Below the pieces are notes generated by a model. The model was not told the DNA's origin. It saw only the letters and a list, made by a program, of their open reading frames with translations, and made no database searches. A program made the translations under genes and the position numbers. From Clostridia bacterium (GTDB lineage: Bacteria > Bacillota > Clostridia > Oscillospirales > CAG-272): a stretch of DNA of 38,794 bases. Shown here piece by piece: positions 24,898 through 33,705 of the stretch (its first letter is position 1; each line of letters opens with the position of its first letter). The stretch is from positions 1 to 38,794 of the forward strand of contig JAGCJI010000015.1 of the NCBI GenBank assembly GCA_017648085.1. The letters are read 5' to 3'.

Positions 24898-25755
24898 TCA
24901 AATAAGCAACTTATACATCTCGGATTTTGATATTCCGCGATCCTTTGCCGCCGCCTTTATTGCGTCCATCTTTGCCATACCGAGTGCCTCGTAGTGTGCT
25001 ACGTGCTCCTCGGGCGAAAGGGAGTTTAGCTCGTTTTCGCTTTCATCCTTATCAGCTCGGCCCTCAATGACCAAGACGTATTCGCCCCTCGGCTCTTTTT
25101 CTTCGTAAAGCTTAACGGCGCCGCCGAGAGTCGTGCGTATGACCTCTTCGTTGAGCTTGGTTAGCTCGCGGCAAAGCGATATTTTTCTCTCACCCCCAAG
25201 GGCGTCCCCAAGGTCGTTGAGCGTCGCCCTTAATTTGTGGGGAGCTTCGTATAAAATTACCGTTCTTACTTCTCGCGAAAGCTCCGAAAGTCGCTTTTTT
25301 CTCTCCGATTTCTGCATCGGTAAAAAGCCCTCGAAAACGAATCTTGAAGTAGAGAGCGCAGAGAGAGCAAGCGCACTCACCGCCGCGCAGGGCCCTGGCA
25401 CTACCGTAACCGCAACGCCGCTTTCCGCCGCAAGCCTTACTATATCTTCACCGGGGTCACTTATCGCGGGCATTCCCGCGTCGGTAACCAGGGCGCAGGA
25501 CTCTCCTGCAAGCAACCGCGCGATTATTCTCTCGCCGCTCGCCTTTTTGTTATGCTCAAAATAACTTACCAGCTCCTTTTTTATTCCAAGCGCGGAGCAC
25601 AGCTTCATCGTGTTTCGCGTGTCCTCCGCGGCAATAAAGTCCACCTCGGAAAGCACCTTTATCGCCCTCTCCGAAATATCGGAAAGATTTCCTATCGGTG
25701 TTCCGACAAGATAAAGGGTGGAGGGGTAAATCTTGTTTTTTTCTAACTTATCCAT
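24898..25755 (-). CDS. rsmI: 16S rRNA (cytidine1402-2'-O)-methyltransferase
   Basis: Methylates the 2'-O of C1402 in the ribosomal decoding centre using SAM. It starts LYLVGTPIGNLSDISERAI and has the family's FIAAEDTRNTMKLCSALGI, ALVTDAGMPAISDPGEDIV (SAM-binding), VVPGPCAAVSALALS and VILYEAPHKLRATL. 285 residues from ATG 25755, preceded by TGAGGAACAAC; a TTG at 25767 is possible. It starts 9 bases after the trmN-like stop and forms a pair with it. Confidence 0.95.
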   Translation of the reverse strand: MDKLEKNKIYPSTLYLVGTPIGNLSDISERAIKVLSEVDFIAAEDTRNTMKLCSALGIKKELVSYFEHNKKASGERIIARLLAGESCALVTDAGMPAISDPGEDIVRLAAESGVAVTVVPGPCAAVSALALSALSTSRFVFEGFLPMQKSERKKRLSELSREVRTVILYEAPHKLRATLNDLGDALGGERKISLCRELTKLNEEVIRTTLGGAVKLYEEKEPRGEYVLVIEGRADKDESENELNSLSPEEHVAHYEALGMAKMDAIKAAAKDRGISKSEMYKLLI

Positions 25756-25763
25756 GTTGTTCC

Positions 25764-26510
25764 TCAACGCTTGAATCCCTTGGGAAACCAGCCGTTTTCC
25801 ATAATATATTTCATCTCGTCACTATATTCTTTATGCGCCGAATCCCCGTAAATTATCAAGGGTGGGGTAAGGTTCATTCCGGATTTTCCGCCTCGCTTTC
25901 CCTCGATAAGCACCATGCTCGCTTCGCTATTGGTATCTGCATGGACGAACGTTGCTCGCTTCGGCTCAATCCCTGCATCGCGCATCGCGCATATAATATC
26001 TGTAAGTCTGTCGGGGCGGTAAACCGCGTAAAAAGCGCCGCCGTATTTTAGGAGCTTTTTTGCAGCAATGCAGAAGTCTGTTATAGTGCCGCATATCTCG
26101 TGCCTTGCGATAGCCTTTTCATCCCGATCGTTATTCTTTCCCCCCGTAGCCTTCATATAGGGCGGGTTTGTAAACACTACGTCCGCATCCTCTGTGGCGC
26201 GAAGCTCGCGCACGTCGGCGCACACCGAGTGCAATCTGTCGGAAAGCCTGTTATACTCGGCGTTTCTTTCAATAAGGGATGCGTAGTATTCCTGAACCTC
26301 ATAGGCACTTATACGCGTAAGCTTATCGCGCGCAAGCAGCAGCATTGATATAATTCCGCTGCCGCCCCCGAGCTCCGCGCCGACACCGCCGTGGGTGGAC
26401 ACGTATCCTGCAAGCAGCAGAGCGTCCGTGCCAAAAGTCAGCCCGTCGGTGCGCTGTATTAATGAGAGGGAGTCGTTTACCTCGTCTATTCTTTCATTAT
26501 CGTATAGCAT
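25764..26510 (-). CDS. tRNA1(Val) (adenine37-N6)-methyltransferase-like protein
   Basis: 248 residues. SAM-binding region LGGGSGIISMLLLARD (~residues 43-58) and the N6-adenine methyltransferase motif FTNPPYMKATGG (~110-122). Preceded by AGGTAGGATCT before ATG 26510. In Bacillus the order holB-ricT-yabA-yabB-yazA-rsmI contains the same enzyme (yabB, TrmN6 family) at this place, which supports the assignment. Substrate specificity for tRNA(Val) is taken from the family. Confidence 0.88.
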   Translation of the reverse strand: MLYDNERIDEVNDSLSLIQRTDGLTFGTDALLLAGYVSTHGGVGAELGGGSGIISMLLLARDKLTRISAYEVQEYYASLIERNAEYNRLSDRLHSVCADVRELRATEDADVVFTNPPYMKATGGKNNDRDEKAIARHEICGTITDFCIAAKKLLKYGGAFYAVYRPDRLTDIICAMRDAGIEPKRATFVHADTNSEASMVLIEGKRGGKSGMNLTPPLIIYGDSAHKEYSDEMKYIMENGWFPKGFKR

Positions 26511-26527
26511 AGATCCTACCTAAACAA

Positions 26528-26551
26528 AAAGCGGAGTCGATGCTCCGCTTT
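26528..26551 (-). terminator. Terminator after the ferredoxin gene
   Basis: Stem AAAGCGGAG/CTCCGCTTT around a 6-base loop; on the - strand it is followed by a T-rich run (TTTTTGTTT). It separates the ferredoxin from the trmN-rsmI pair. Confidence 0.8.
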
Positions 26552-26567
26552 CGTATTATCCGGAAAA

Positions 26568-26735
26568 TTATTCCTCAACAGGTGCTCCGACGGGGCAGGT
26601 TTCAGCGCAGTTACCGCAGCTGATGCAATCGTCAGCGTTGATAACGTAGATATCACCCTCGGAAATGCAAGAAGTGGGGCATTCTGCTGCGCAAGCGCCG
26701 CAAGCAATGCAATCTTCAGTAATCTTGTAAGCCAT
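26568..26735 (-). CDS. 2x[4Fe-4S] ferredoxin
   Basis: 55 residues from ATG 26735, with GGAGG 8 bases upstream; the longer frame to 26807 runs through the promoter and is rejected. Two cluster motifs are visible: CIACGACAAECP and CISCGNCAETCP, the CxxCxxCxxxCP pattern of clostridial ferredoxins, with CPTSCISEGDIYVINADDC between them. It carries low-potential electrons in anaerobic metabolism. The gene is monocistronic, with its own promoter and terminator, between ricT and the trmN-like gene. Confidence 0.97.
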   Translation of the reverse strand: MAYKITEDCIACGACAAECPTSCISEGDIYVINADDCISCGNCAETCPVGAPVEE

Positions 26736-26767
26736 TGTAATAACCTCCATAATTGATGTACAACAAT

Positions 26768-26795
26768 ATTCTAGCATATTTCGCGAAAAAATCAA
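26768..26795 (-). promoter_or_regulatory. Ferredoxin promoter
   Basis: Reading the - strand: TTGATT (26795-26790), 16 bases, TAGAAT (26773-26768). Leader about 25 bases to the ferredoxin ATG. Confidence 0.65.
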
Positions 26796-26828
26796 GTATA
26801 TTTTCAAAAAAATATGCCGTACGCGAAA

Positions 26829-27722
26829 TTATTCCTCGATTTTTTCCTCGTCCTCGTCGCTTTCGCGCTTACCGCCGCGCTTTAAAACCTTCACGTCGCG
26901 GCATTTATAAAGCTTTGGCATATCCTTTTCGTTGTCGTCATGCTTAACGCGTATCTCTGCGGCAAGCGGCTTGGTTTCTATAACCGTACCGACACCGTCC
27001 GAGGTTTTAACGACCGAGCCGACGGGGGGAGTATGGCGTATCGCCTCCTCGTACGTTTCATGCTCGTAGCGCAGACAGCACATAAGTCTGCCGCACGCAC
27101 CCGAGATCTTTGCGGAATTAAGGGAGAAATTCTGCTCCTTGGCCATCTTGATGGAAACCTGCACAAAGTCGGTAAGGAATCCCGCACAGCAGAACTTTCG
27201 TCCGCATATGCCAAGGCCGCCCATCATCTTCGCCTCGTCGCGAATGCCTATCTGGCGCAGCTCGATCCTCGTGCGGAATGTGGAAGCCAGATCCTTTACA
27301 AGCTCGCGAAAATCAACGCGCGTCTCGCAAGTAAAGTAAAATATCAGCTTTGAGTTATCAAAGGTATATTCCGCAGCCACAAGGCTCATTTCAAGTCCGT
27401 GATTTGCAATCTTTCTTTTGCATACCAGAGCGGCATCAAGCTCTGCGAGCTTGTTTCTTTCATCCCTCGCGATATCATCCTTCGTCGCGGGTCTGGTTAT
27501 CTCCTTTAAGGGAGGAACTATCTCGCTCGTCGGCACGCGCTTGTTGGCTATCTTAACCGTTCCTATTTCAACGCCGCGCGCAGTTTCAAGAATAACTCTG
27601 TCACCGAAGGAAAGCTTGAATTCACCGGGGGCAAAATAGTATATCTTTCCCGCCTCGCGAAAGCTTACGCCGACTATTTCAACGGTTTCCTCTACAGAAA
27701 CATCTTCTATTTTCTCGGACAT
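26829..27722 (-). CDS. ricT: PSP1-domain protein RicT (YaaT)
   Basis: 297 residues. In Bacillus, RicT (YaaT) forms an Fe-S complex with RicA and RicF that works with RNase Y in mRNA maturation and affects sporulation and competence. The PSP1 core runs ~residues 40-240. Conserved cysteines are seen in GICGRKFCCAGFLTDF and SGACGRLMCCLRYEHETYEE. A KOW-like segment follows (PPVGSVVKTSDGVGTVI), and the tail is acidic/basic low complexity. It lies 16 bases after holB, the same order as in Bacillus, which supports the name. Confidence 0.93.
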   Translation of the reverse strand: MSEKIEDVSVEETVEIVGVSFREAGKIYYFAPGEFKLSFGDRVILETARGVEIGTVKIANKRVPTSEIVPPLKEITRPATKDDIARDERNKLAELDAALVCKRKIANHGLEMSLVAAEYTFDNSKLIFYFTCETRVDFRELVKDLASTFRTRIELRQIGIRDEAKMMGGLGICGRKFCCAGFLTDFVQVSIKMAKEQNFSLNSAKISGACGRLMCCLRYEHETYEEAIRHTPPVGSVVKTSDGVGTVIETKPLAAEIRVKHDDNEKDMPKLYKCRDVKVLKRGGKRESDEDEEKIEE

Positions 27723-27738
27723 TCGTCCTCACCATCCT

Positions 27739-28770
27739 TTATATAAACTTAATTTTTACACCGAGGTCCGCGGCAATCGCGCTGACACTCACGTTTTTGC
27801 TTGCATCCTGAAGTGCATCTGAAAGTATTTCGTAAAGTGCAAGCAGCCTTTTCGTTTTCAGATCCTTTGCCGCAGTAAGAGCCGCATCGCGCGACGAGTA
27901 GAAGAGCAAAGGGACGTCACCGTCCAGCCGTATAAGTGTAATATCTCGTAGGGCTGATATAAGCAGCTCGATAGCCGCCGAAAACTCAACTCTTGATTGC
28001 GGAAGTGCTGACAGTGCCGCATACAGCTCCGAATACGGTACGCTGTGACGCATTGCCGATATTATCCGCTCGCAAAGCGCACGGTCATCTCCGTTTTCTT
28101 TTGCCGTCTTGTCGTCTATAAGCTCAAGTGCTCTGCCGATTCTTCCGTCGCTTGACATTAAAATTCCGTCAAGCAGCTCGGGTGAAACGCGGGAGTATAG
28201 CCTCGCCTTGTCGCTGTGCTTCAAAAGATAATCCTTTATATCGGACTCTCCGAATCTCTGCAGGGTGACCGTCTGTGCGCGGCTGTTGACCGTGGTCAGA
28301 ATCTTGTCCTTCGAGGTTGCAAGCAGGAGAATTATAACGTTTGCGGGCGGCTCTTCCAGAATTTTAAGAAGGGCGTTTTGCGCATTGGGGGTCATCCTCT
28401 CCGCATCCTCAATTATATACGCCTTGTAGCTTGATTCCGTTGCGGAAAGGTATGCGTCCTCCTTAAGCAGTCTGACATCGTCGACACCTATCGTTGCGCG
28501 GTCGCCGCGGCAGACACGCATAATATCCGTAAAGTTCCCGTCTTTGATGCGACGGCAGCTACGGCATTCGCCGCAGGGCAGGGGATATGCTTCGTCGTCC
28601 CGCCTCTCGCAGTTAAGGGCGCAAGATATCTCACGCGCAAGCGTTCTCTTGCCGCACCCGTCAGGGCCGACCAATAAAAGCGCGTGCGAAAGGGCGGAAG
28701 CCTCAATAGCCCTGCCGATTCGCTCCTTGACGGCAGCGTTGCCGAAAATACTCGGAAAATATCTTCTCAT
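27739..28770 (-). CDS. holB: DNA polymerase III delta' subunit (clamp loader)
   Basis: 343 residues from ATG 28770 (MRRYFPSIFGN), with a GGGGGC site upstream; an in-frame start at 28803 would lie upstream of the predicted transcription start and is rejected. AAA+ fold: LLVGPDGCGKRTLAREI (P-loop, ~35-50), a zinc-binding CGECRSCRR (~75), then YIIEDAERMTPNAQNALLKI (~130-150) with LEEPPANVIILLLA. The C-terminal part is helical and diverged. Works with the tau and delta subunits to load the beta clamp. First gene of the holB-ricT operon. Confidence 0.93.
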   Translation of the reverse strand: MRRYFPSIFGNAAVKERIGRAIEASALSHALLLVGPDGCGKRTLAREISCALNCERRDDEAYPLPCGECRSCRRIKDGNFTDIMRVCRGDRATIGVDDVRLLKEDAYLSATESSYKAYIIEDAERMTPNAQNALLKILEEPPANVIILLLATSKDKILTTVNSRAQTVTLQRFGESDIKDYLLKHSDKARLYSRVSPELLDGILMSSDGRIGRALELIDDKTAKENGDDRALCERIISAMRHSVPYSELYAALSALPQSRVEFSAAIELLISALRDITLIRLDGDVPLLFYSSRDAALTAAKDLKTKRLLALYEILSDALQDASKNVSVSAIAADLGVKIKFI

Positions 28771-28808
28771 TTGATGCCGCCCCCTAACTTTAAGACTACA
28801 CACAGTAC

Positions 28809-28837
28809 ATTATACCAATATTTCACCGAAAAGTCAA
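28809..28837 (-). promoter_or_regulatory. Promoter of the holB-ricT operon
   Basis: Reading the - strand: TTGACT (28837-28832), 17 bases, TATAAT (28814-28809). Transcription should start near 28802, about 30 bases before the holB ATG. It is divergent from the kinase promoter at 28886. Confidence 0.85.
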
Positions 28838-28885
28838 CCGAGATAATATTATTTACAAATATTTTCAGAAAAAGCGCGCGCGCAC

Positions 28886-28914
28886 TTGAATTTTTTAAAA
28901 CTTTGTTTTATAAT
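28886..28914 (+). promoter_or_regulatory. Promoter of the P-loop kinase gene
   Basis: TTGAAT (28886-28891), 17 bases, TATAAT (28909-28914). The expected start near 28921 is only about 4 bases before the ATG at 28925, which argues for the GTG start at 28955. Confidence 0.8.
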
Positions 28915-28954
28915 GTAACTTGGAATGTTATGTGTCAGCGGAAGTAAATCTAAA

Positions 28955-29545
28955 GTGACGGTAATAGTTTTGGCAGGAATGCCCGCATCGGGAAAATCTA
29001 CGCTCTCAAAGCGTATCAGTGCGGAGTTTTCATATCCCGTGCTTGAAAAGGACTCCATTAAGGAGGAAATATTCGATACTATGGGCTTTAAGTGCTATGC
29101 CGAAAAGCGCAACGCCGATCACGCGGCAAACGCCGTGCTCTTGCGCGTGCTTGAGGCTATACTTAAAAGCGGCGGCTCTGCTATCGTTGACAACAATTTT
29201 GACGTTTCCTCTGCGGCGCGCCTTGACGGTATGATCAAGCAGCTCGGTGCGAAATGCATCACCGTATTTCTCGGGGGTGAAACCGAGGCGTTTTATCAAA
29301 GATACGTCGAGCGTGACAGATTGCATCTGCGACATCTCGGTCACGTAGTGCAGGATAGATATCCTCTCTTAGAGGGCGACTCTCCCAACTACACTATGAG
29401 CCGCGAGGAATTTGACGAGAAATTCGTAAAGCGCGGAATGACGGATATAAAGCTTTCGGGCGAGCGCATAAACGTAGATGCCACCTATCCCGAAAAAATC
29501 GACGTAGATGCGTTGATCGACAAAATAAGATTGCTTATAGGATGA
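28955..29545 (+). CDS. P-loop AAA/zeta-toxin-like small-molecule kinase
   Basis: Start GTG 28955 (VTVIVLAGMPASGKSTLSK) with CGGAAG (28939-28944) as ribosome binding site; ATG 28925 is in frame but would leave an almost leaderless mRNA. About 196 residues. Walker A GMPASGKST is at the N-terminus, followed by SYPVLEKDSIKEEIF, a second-strand Asp segment SAIVDNNF, a lid-like YQRYVERDRLHLRHLGH and a C-terminal strand INVDATYPEKIDVDAL. Resembles P-loop kinases of the AAA_33 / zeta-toxin group that phosphorylate small molecules; the substrate is unknown. The FAD oxidoreductase gene starts 6 bases later, so the two are co-transcribed. No antitoxin gene is adjacent. Confidence 0.8.
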   Translation: MTVIVLAGMPASGKSTLSKRISAEFSYPVLEKDSIKEEIFDTMGFKCYAEKRNADHAANAVLLRVLEAILKSGGSAIVDNNFDVSSAARLDGMIKQLGAKCITVFLGGETEAFYQRYVERDRLHLRHLGHVVQDRYPLLEGDSPNYTMSREEFDEKFVKRGMTDIKLSGERINVDATYPEKIDVDALIDKIRLLIG

Positions 29546-29551
29546 CGTATC

Positions 29552-30925
29552 ATGAAAAGATATTCTCTCAAATATGAAATAACGGTAGTCGGCGCAGGAC
29601 CTGCAGGACTTGCCGCCGCTATTACCGCCGCAAGAATGGGAAAGCGTGTGCTTCTCGTTGAGAAAAACGGATTTCTCGGCGGAAATATGACTCTCGGTCT
29701 ACCCCTGCTCGGATTTCTTGACGAAAACGGAAAGCGCTGTATCGCGGGATTTGGAGAGGAGCTTGTTACAAGACTTAAGGAAACCGGCTCATCGTACGAC
29801 CACCGCTTCTGCCCGAAGCACAATTCGGTTACCAACATAAATGCCGAAGACGTGAAAATCCTCGCTATTGAAATGTGTCGCGAGGCGGGCGTTGACGTGC
29901 TTTTGCACCTTGAGGTGTCCGGGGTTGAGCTCACTCACGGTAAAATAAAAAAAGCCACCTTCTACGGCAAGTGCAACGAGCTTACGGTGGAGTCAGATAT
30001 ATTCATCGACGCTACGGGTGACGGTGACCTTGCATACCTCGCGGGATGCAGCTACGATAAGGGGCGCGGTGAGAGAAACGAGCTTATGCCCCCCACCGTT
30101 ATGTTCACGATACAGGGCGTTGACGACACAAAGCTTTTCGACTACGTCGCGGCTCACCCCGGTGAGATGCGCGCGGCTTGCTCTACGATAGATACCAAAC
30201 CGGGATATGATGCAGATTATTTCCGCTCCGATCCCAACTACGTTTTCGTCGGTATGACCGAGCTTTTTACAAGGCTTAAAAAGGAGGGCAAATGCCCCGT
30301 TGACCGCGGAAATATGATAATAATCAACGGACTTCACAAGGGTGAAATGTACGTCAACACCTCCCGTCTTTTACATACTGATGCCACAGATATTTTGAGC
30401 CTTTCGGCAGCGGAGCTTGAGGGACATATGCAGGTCAAGGCACTTCTCAAAACGTTTCGTGAATACGTCCCCGGCTTTGAAAACGCCTACGTTTCCTCCA
30501 TCGCCCCGAATCTCGGTGTTCGCGAATCCCGCAGATTCAAGGGTATCCGCACGGTAACGGGGGAGGAAGCTCTTATGGGACTTATTCCCGACGATACGAT
30601 ATGCCTTTCGGGGTATAAGATCGATATACATAAGGACAGCGAGACCGCAACTCTCTTCAAAACCGTTGAGCGCCCGTTTGGCGTGCCCTACGGCTCTCTC
30701 GTCAGCGCGGAAATAGATAACCTTATGTTCGCCGGTCGATGCATCTCGGTAGACGAGGACGTTATCGGCTCCGTCCGTGTAATGCCTTGCTGTATGGCAA
30801 TGGGGCAGGCGGCGGCAGTCGGCGCGGTGCTTGCACATAACGGCGGCGTGAGCGTTGCCGAGGTCGACGTGTCAGAGGTAAGAGAAGAGCTTCTCAAAAA
30901 TAACGCGATGCTTTCGCAGGATTAA
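29552..30925 (+). CDS. FAD-dependent oxidoreductase (FAD_oxidored family)
   Basis: 457 residues. Rossmann FAD site ITVVGAGPAGLAAAITAARM with VLLVEKNGFLGGNMTLG, then IDATGDGDLAYLAGCSYDKG and the C-terminal FAD contact FAGRCISVDEDVIGSVRVMP with MAMGQAAAVGAVLA. These are hallmarks of the fumarate-reductase-like FAD_oxidored (PF12831) family of uncertain substrate, common in Clostridia. No membrane segment or signal peptide. Follows the P-loop kinase by 6 bases and precedes metG by 54 bases; metG has its own TTGGAG site. Confidence 0.9.
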   Translation: MKRYSLKYEITVVGAGPAGLAAAITAARMGKRVLLVEKNGFLGGNMTLGLPLLGFLDENGKRCIAGFGEELVTRLKETGSSYDHRFCPKHNSVTNINAEDVKILAIEMCREAGVDVLLHLEVSGVELTHGKIKKATFYGKCNELTVESDIFIDATGDGDLAYLAGCSYDKGRGERNELMPPTVMFTIQGVDDTKLFDYVAAHPGEMRAACSTIDTKPGYDADYFRSDPNYVFVGMTELFTRLKKEGKCPVDRGNMIIINGLHKGEMYVNTSRLLHTDATDILSLSAAELEGHMQVKALLKTFREYVPGFENAYVSSIAPNLGVRESRRFKGIRTVTGEEALMGLIPDDTICLSGYKIDIHKDSETATLFKTVERPFGVPYGSLVSAEIDNLMFAGRCISVDEDVIGSVRVMPCCMAMGQAAAVGAVLAHNGGVSVAEVDVSEVREELLKNNAMLSQD

Positions 30926-30979
30926 AAAATAAAGGACAGCACAGAATAAAATAAGGGGTAAAACCCGATTGGAGATAAA

Positions 30980-32917
30980 ATGGAAAAGTATTATTTAACC
31001 ACGGCGATAGCCTACGCCTCAAGAAAACCGCATATCGGAAACACCTATGAGATAATAATGGCGGATGCCTTTGCGCGCTTCCAGCGCAGAATGGGCAAGG
31101 ATGTTTTTCTCTGCACGGGTACCGATGAACACGGACAGAAAATCGAAAATCTTGCTACCGAAGCGGGCATAACTCCAAAGGAGTATGTTGACCGCGTTGC
31201 AGGTGAGATTCGCGGAATATGGGATCTTATGAACGTCGATTACGACTATTTCATTCGCACAACCGACGACTATCACGAGGCGGCAGTTGCAAAAATATTC
31301 AAAAAGTTCTACGAGCAGGGCGATATATACAAGGGATATTACGAGGGCTGGTATTGCACCCCGTGTGAGTCCTTCTTTACCGAAACGCAGGTGACGGACG
31401 GCAAGTGCCCCGATTGCGGCAGAGAGGTAGCGCAGGCGCGCGAGGAGGCGTACTTCTTCAAGATGTCAAACTACGTCGACCGCCTTATTAAGCACATTGA
31501 GGATAATCCCGGATTTATCGAGCCGGAAAGTCGCAAAAAGGAAATGGTGAATAACTTCCTTAAAGCAGGACTTCAGGACCTCTGCGTTTCAAGAACGTCG
31601 TTCAAGTGGGGTATCCCCGTCGACTTTGATAAAAAGCACGTCGTTTACGTATGGCTTGACGCGCTTACGAATTATATTACCGCGCTTGGCTACGACCCCG
31701 ACAAGTCCTTTGAGGAGCAGAGCGAAAAATTCAAGAGATATTGGCCCTGCGACTGTCATATCATAGGCAAGGATATACTCCGCTTCCATACTATCTATTG
31801 GCCGATATTCCTTATGGCTCTCGGACTCCCCCTGCCGAAAAAGGTGTTTGGTCACCCCTGGTTTAACTTCGGCAACGATAAGATGTCAAAATCCAAGGGC
31901 AACGTGATCTATGCCGACGAGCTTGCCGAGTCCTTCGGTGTTGACGGTGTGCGCTACTACGCCCTTTCCGAGATGCCCTATAATTCCGACGGCTCTATCA
32001 CCTACGAGAGCGTTATTGCAAGATATAATAACGACCTTGCAAACAATCTCGGAAACCTTGTCAGCCGTACCCACGCGATGACTAAAAAGTATTTCGACGG
32101 TATCGTTCCCGCACCCTCCGTTACCGCCGAGGTTGACGAAGAGCTTAAGCTTGTGGTTAAGCGCGGTGTCGAGGAATCCGTAAGACTTATGGACTCCTAT
32201 CACGTGGCTGACTCTCTTGATGAAATATTCGCTATGCTTCGCCGTGCGAATAAATATATTGACGAAACTATGCCGTGGGCACTCGCGAAAAACGAAGCCG
32301 ACCGTCCGCGCCTTGCGACCGTAATATATAACCTGCTCGAAACCATAAGGGTGGGAGCCGTGTTGCTTTATCCCTATATTCCGGCTACCGCAGAGGCGAT
32401 CTTCAATCAGCTTGGAACCGACGTGTGCGACCTTGACAGCGCAAAGAGCTTCGGCGCGCTTAAATCGGGCAGTCCTCTTGGCGAAGCATACGTGCTTTTC
32501 GCAAGAATAGACGAGAAAAAGTTCCTTGCCGAAATGGAAGAAAAGATGGAAAAGGCGCGCCTTGCGGCTTGTCCCATTCCAGAGCCCGAGCATGAAGCAG
32601 AGATAGGCATCGAGTCATTCGGAGCGGTTGAACTGCGCGTTGCCGAGATACTTGAATGTGAGCCCGTACCGAAGGCAAAGAAGCTCTTAAAGCTTCAGGT
32701 TGACCTCGGATATGAACGTCGCCAGGTCGTTTCGGGCATTGCTAAATTTTACACGCCCGCCGACCTTATCGGCAAAAAGGTAATAATAGTTGCAAACCTC
32801 AAGCCCGCAAAGCTCTGCGGCGTCGATAGCTACGGTATGCTTCTTGCGTCGGGCGAGGAGGATGTAAAGGTCGTATTCCTTTCTCCCGATGCAAAGAACG
32901 GAGATAGAGTGCACTAA
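30980..32917 (+). CDS. metG: Methionyl-tRNA synthetase with C-terminal tRNA-binding domain
   Basis: Charges tRNA(Met). 645 residues. The HIGH-type motif reads KPHIGNTYE (~residues 15-22), the zinc-binding part has CTPCESFF and CPDCGREV (~125-150), and the KMSKS motif is NDKMSKSKGN (~300). An anticodon-binding helical domain follows, and the last ~100 residues are an EMAP/Arc1p-like domain (SFGAVELRVAEILECEPVP, LKPAKLCGVDSYGMLLAS). This length and the extra domain are typical in Firmicutes. The stop codon shares one base with the tatD start. Confidence 0.98.
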   Translation: MEKYYLTTAIAYASRKPHIGNTYEIIMADAFARFQRRMGKDVFLCTGTDEHGQKIENLATEAGITPKEYVDRVAGEIRGIWDLMNVDYDYFIRTTDDYHEAAVAKIFKKFYEQGDIYKGYYEGWYCTPCESFFTETQVTDGKCPDCGREVAQAREEAYFFKMSNYVDRLIKHIEDNPGFIEPESRKKEMVNNFLKAGLQDLCVSRTSFKWGIPVDFDKKHVVYVWLDALTNYITALGYDPDKSFEEQSEKFKRYWPCDCHIIGKDILRFHTIYWPIFLMALGLPLPKKVFGHPWFNFGNDKMSKSKGNVIYADELAESFGVDGVRYYALSEMPYNSDGSITYESVIARYNNDLANNLGNLVSRTHAMTKKYFDGIVPAPSVTAEVDEELKLVVKRGVEESVRLMDSYHVADSLDEIFAMLRRANKYIDETMPWALAKNEADRPRLATVIYNLLETIRVGAVLLYPYIPATAEAIFNQLGTDVCDLDSAKSFGALKSGSPLGEAYVLFARIDEKKFLAEMEEKMEKARLAACPIPEPEHEAEIGIESFGAVELRVAEILECEPVPKAKKLLKLQVDLGYERRQVVSGIAKFYTPADLIGKKVIIVANLKPAKLCGVDSYGMLLASGEEDVKVVFLSPDAKNGDRVH

Positions 32918-33705
32918 TGAAATACTTTGATTCACACGCCCACTATTATGACGAGCGATTTGAATCCGAGTGCGAGGGGGGCGTCGACAGACTTATCGAC
33001 GCCCTTCTTTCTTCCTCGGTATCCGGTATAATAAACGTTGGCACTTCTCCCGAAACCTCAAGGCTTGCGGCGGATATGGCGCGCCGCCATAGCGGGATGT
33101 ATACCGCCCTCGGCATACATCCCGGGGATTCAAAATTTATTCCCGGTAGCATTGACGCCGCTGTCGCCGACGTTGAGTCACTTATAAGGGATAAAGAAAA
33201 TAAGTGCGTCTGTCTTGGTGAGATCGGTCTTGATTATCATTGGCCGGATTTTGATAGGGATAGGCAGCTGCAGTTTTTTCACTCGCAAATGTCACTCGCT
33301 GCCGAGCTCGATATTCCGGTTTCCATCCACGACAGAGAGGCGCACGGAGATATAATGGAGGTTTTGCGCTCGCACCCCCGCGTGCGCGGAGTTTTGCATA
33401 GCTTTTCGGGCTCTGTTGAAATGGCGGCGGAGCTTATAAAAATGGGGTATATGATATCCTTTTCGGGTACGCTCACCTTTACTAATGCGCGCCGACCGCG
33501 CGAGGTCGCCGCAACTCTGCCGCACGGCTCCGTGTTAATCGAAACCGATGCGCCGTATCTCACACCCCACCCCCACAGAGGAAAGCTAAATCACTCGGGT
33601 TATCTTGAATATACGTGTCGCACCCTTGCCGAAATGTTCGGTATAAGTGAGGAGCTGTGCGCCGCACTCACCGAAAATAACGCCAAAAAATTCTTCGGAA
33701 TCTAA
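32917..33705 (+). CDS. tatD: TatD-family metal-dependent hydrolase/DNase
   Basis: 262 residues, TIM-barrel amidohydrolase fold. Metal-binding DSHAHYYDERF at the N-terminus, CLGEIGLDYHWPDF with the conserved Glu, SIHDREAHGD, GVLHSFSGS and LIETDAPYLTPHPHRGKLNH. Family members are 3'-5' exonucleases acting in DNA or RNA repair. The ATG overlaps the metG stop (TAATG); metG-tatD is a widespread pair in Firmicutes. Ends tail to tail with the LysM gene, whose stop overlaps this one. Confidence 0.95.
   Translation: MKYFDSHAHYYDERFESECEGGVDRLIDALLSSSVSGIINVGTSPETSRLAADMARRHSGMYTALGIHPGDSKFIPGSIDAAVADVESLIRDKENKCVCLGEIGLDYHWPDFDRDRQLQFFHSQMSLAAELDIPVSIHDREAHGDIMEVLRSHPRVRGVLHSFSGSVEMAAELIKMGYMISFSGTLTFTNARRPREVAATLPHGSVLIETDAPYLTPHPHRGKLNHSGYLEYTCRTLAEMFGISEELCAALTENNAKKFFGI

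Noticed and set aside
28955..29545. The P-loop kinase as a zeta toxin of a toxin-antitoxin pair
   Set aside because: No small antitoxin gene is adjacent and the next gene is an oxidoreductase; the fold alone does not show toxicity.
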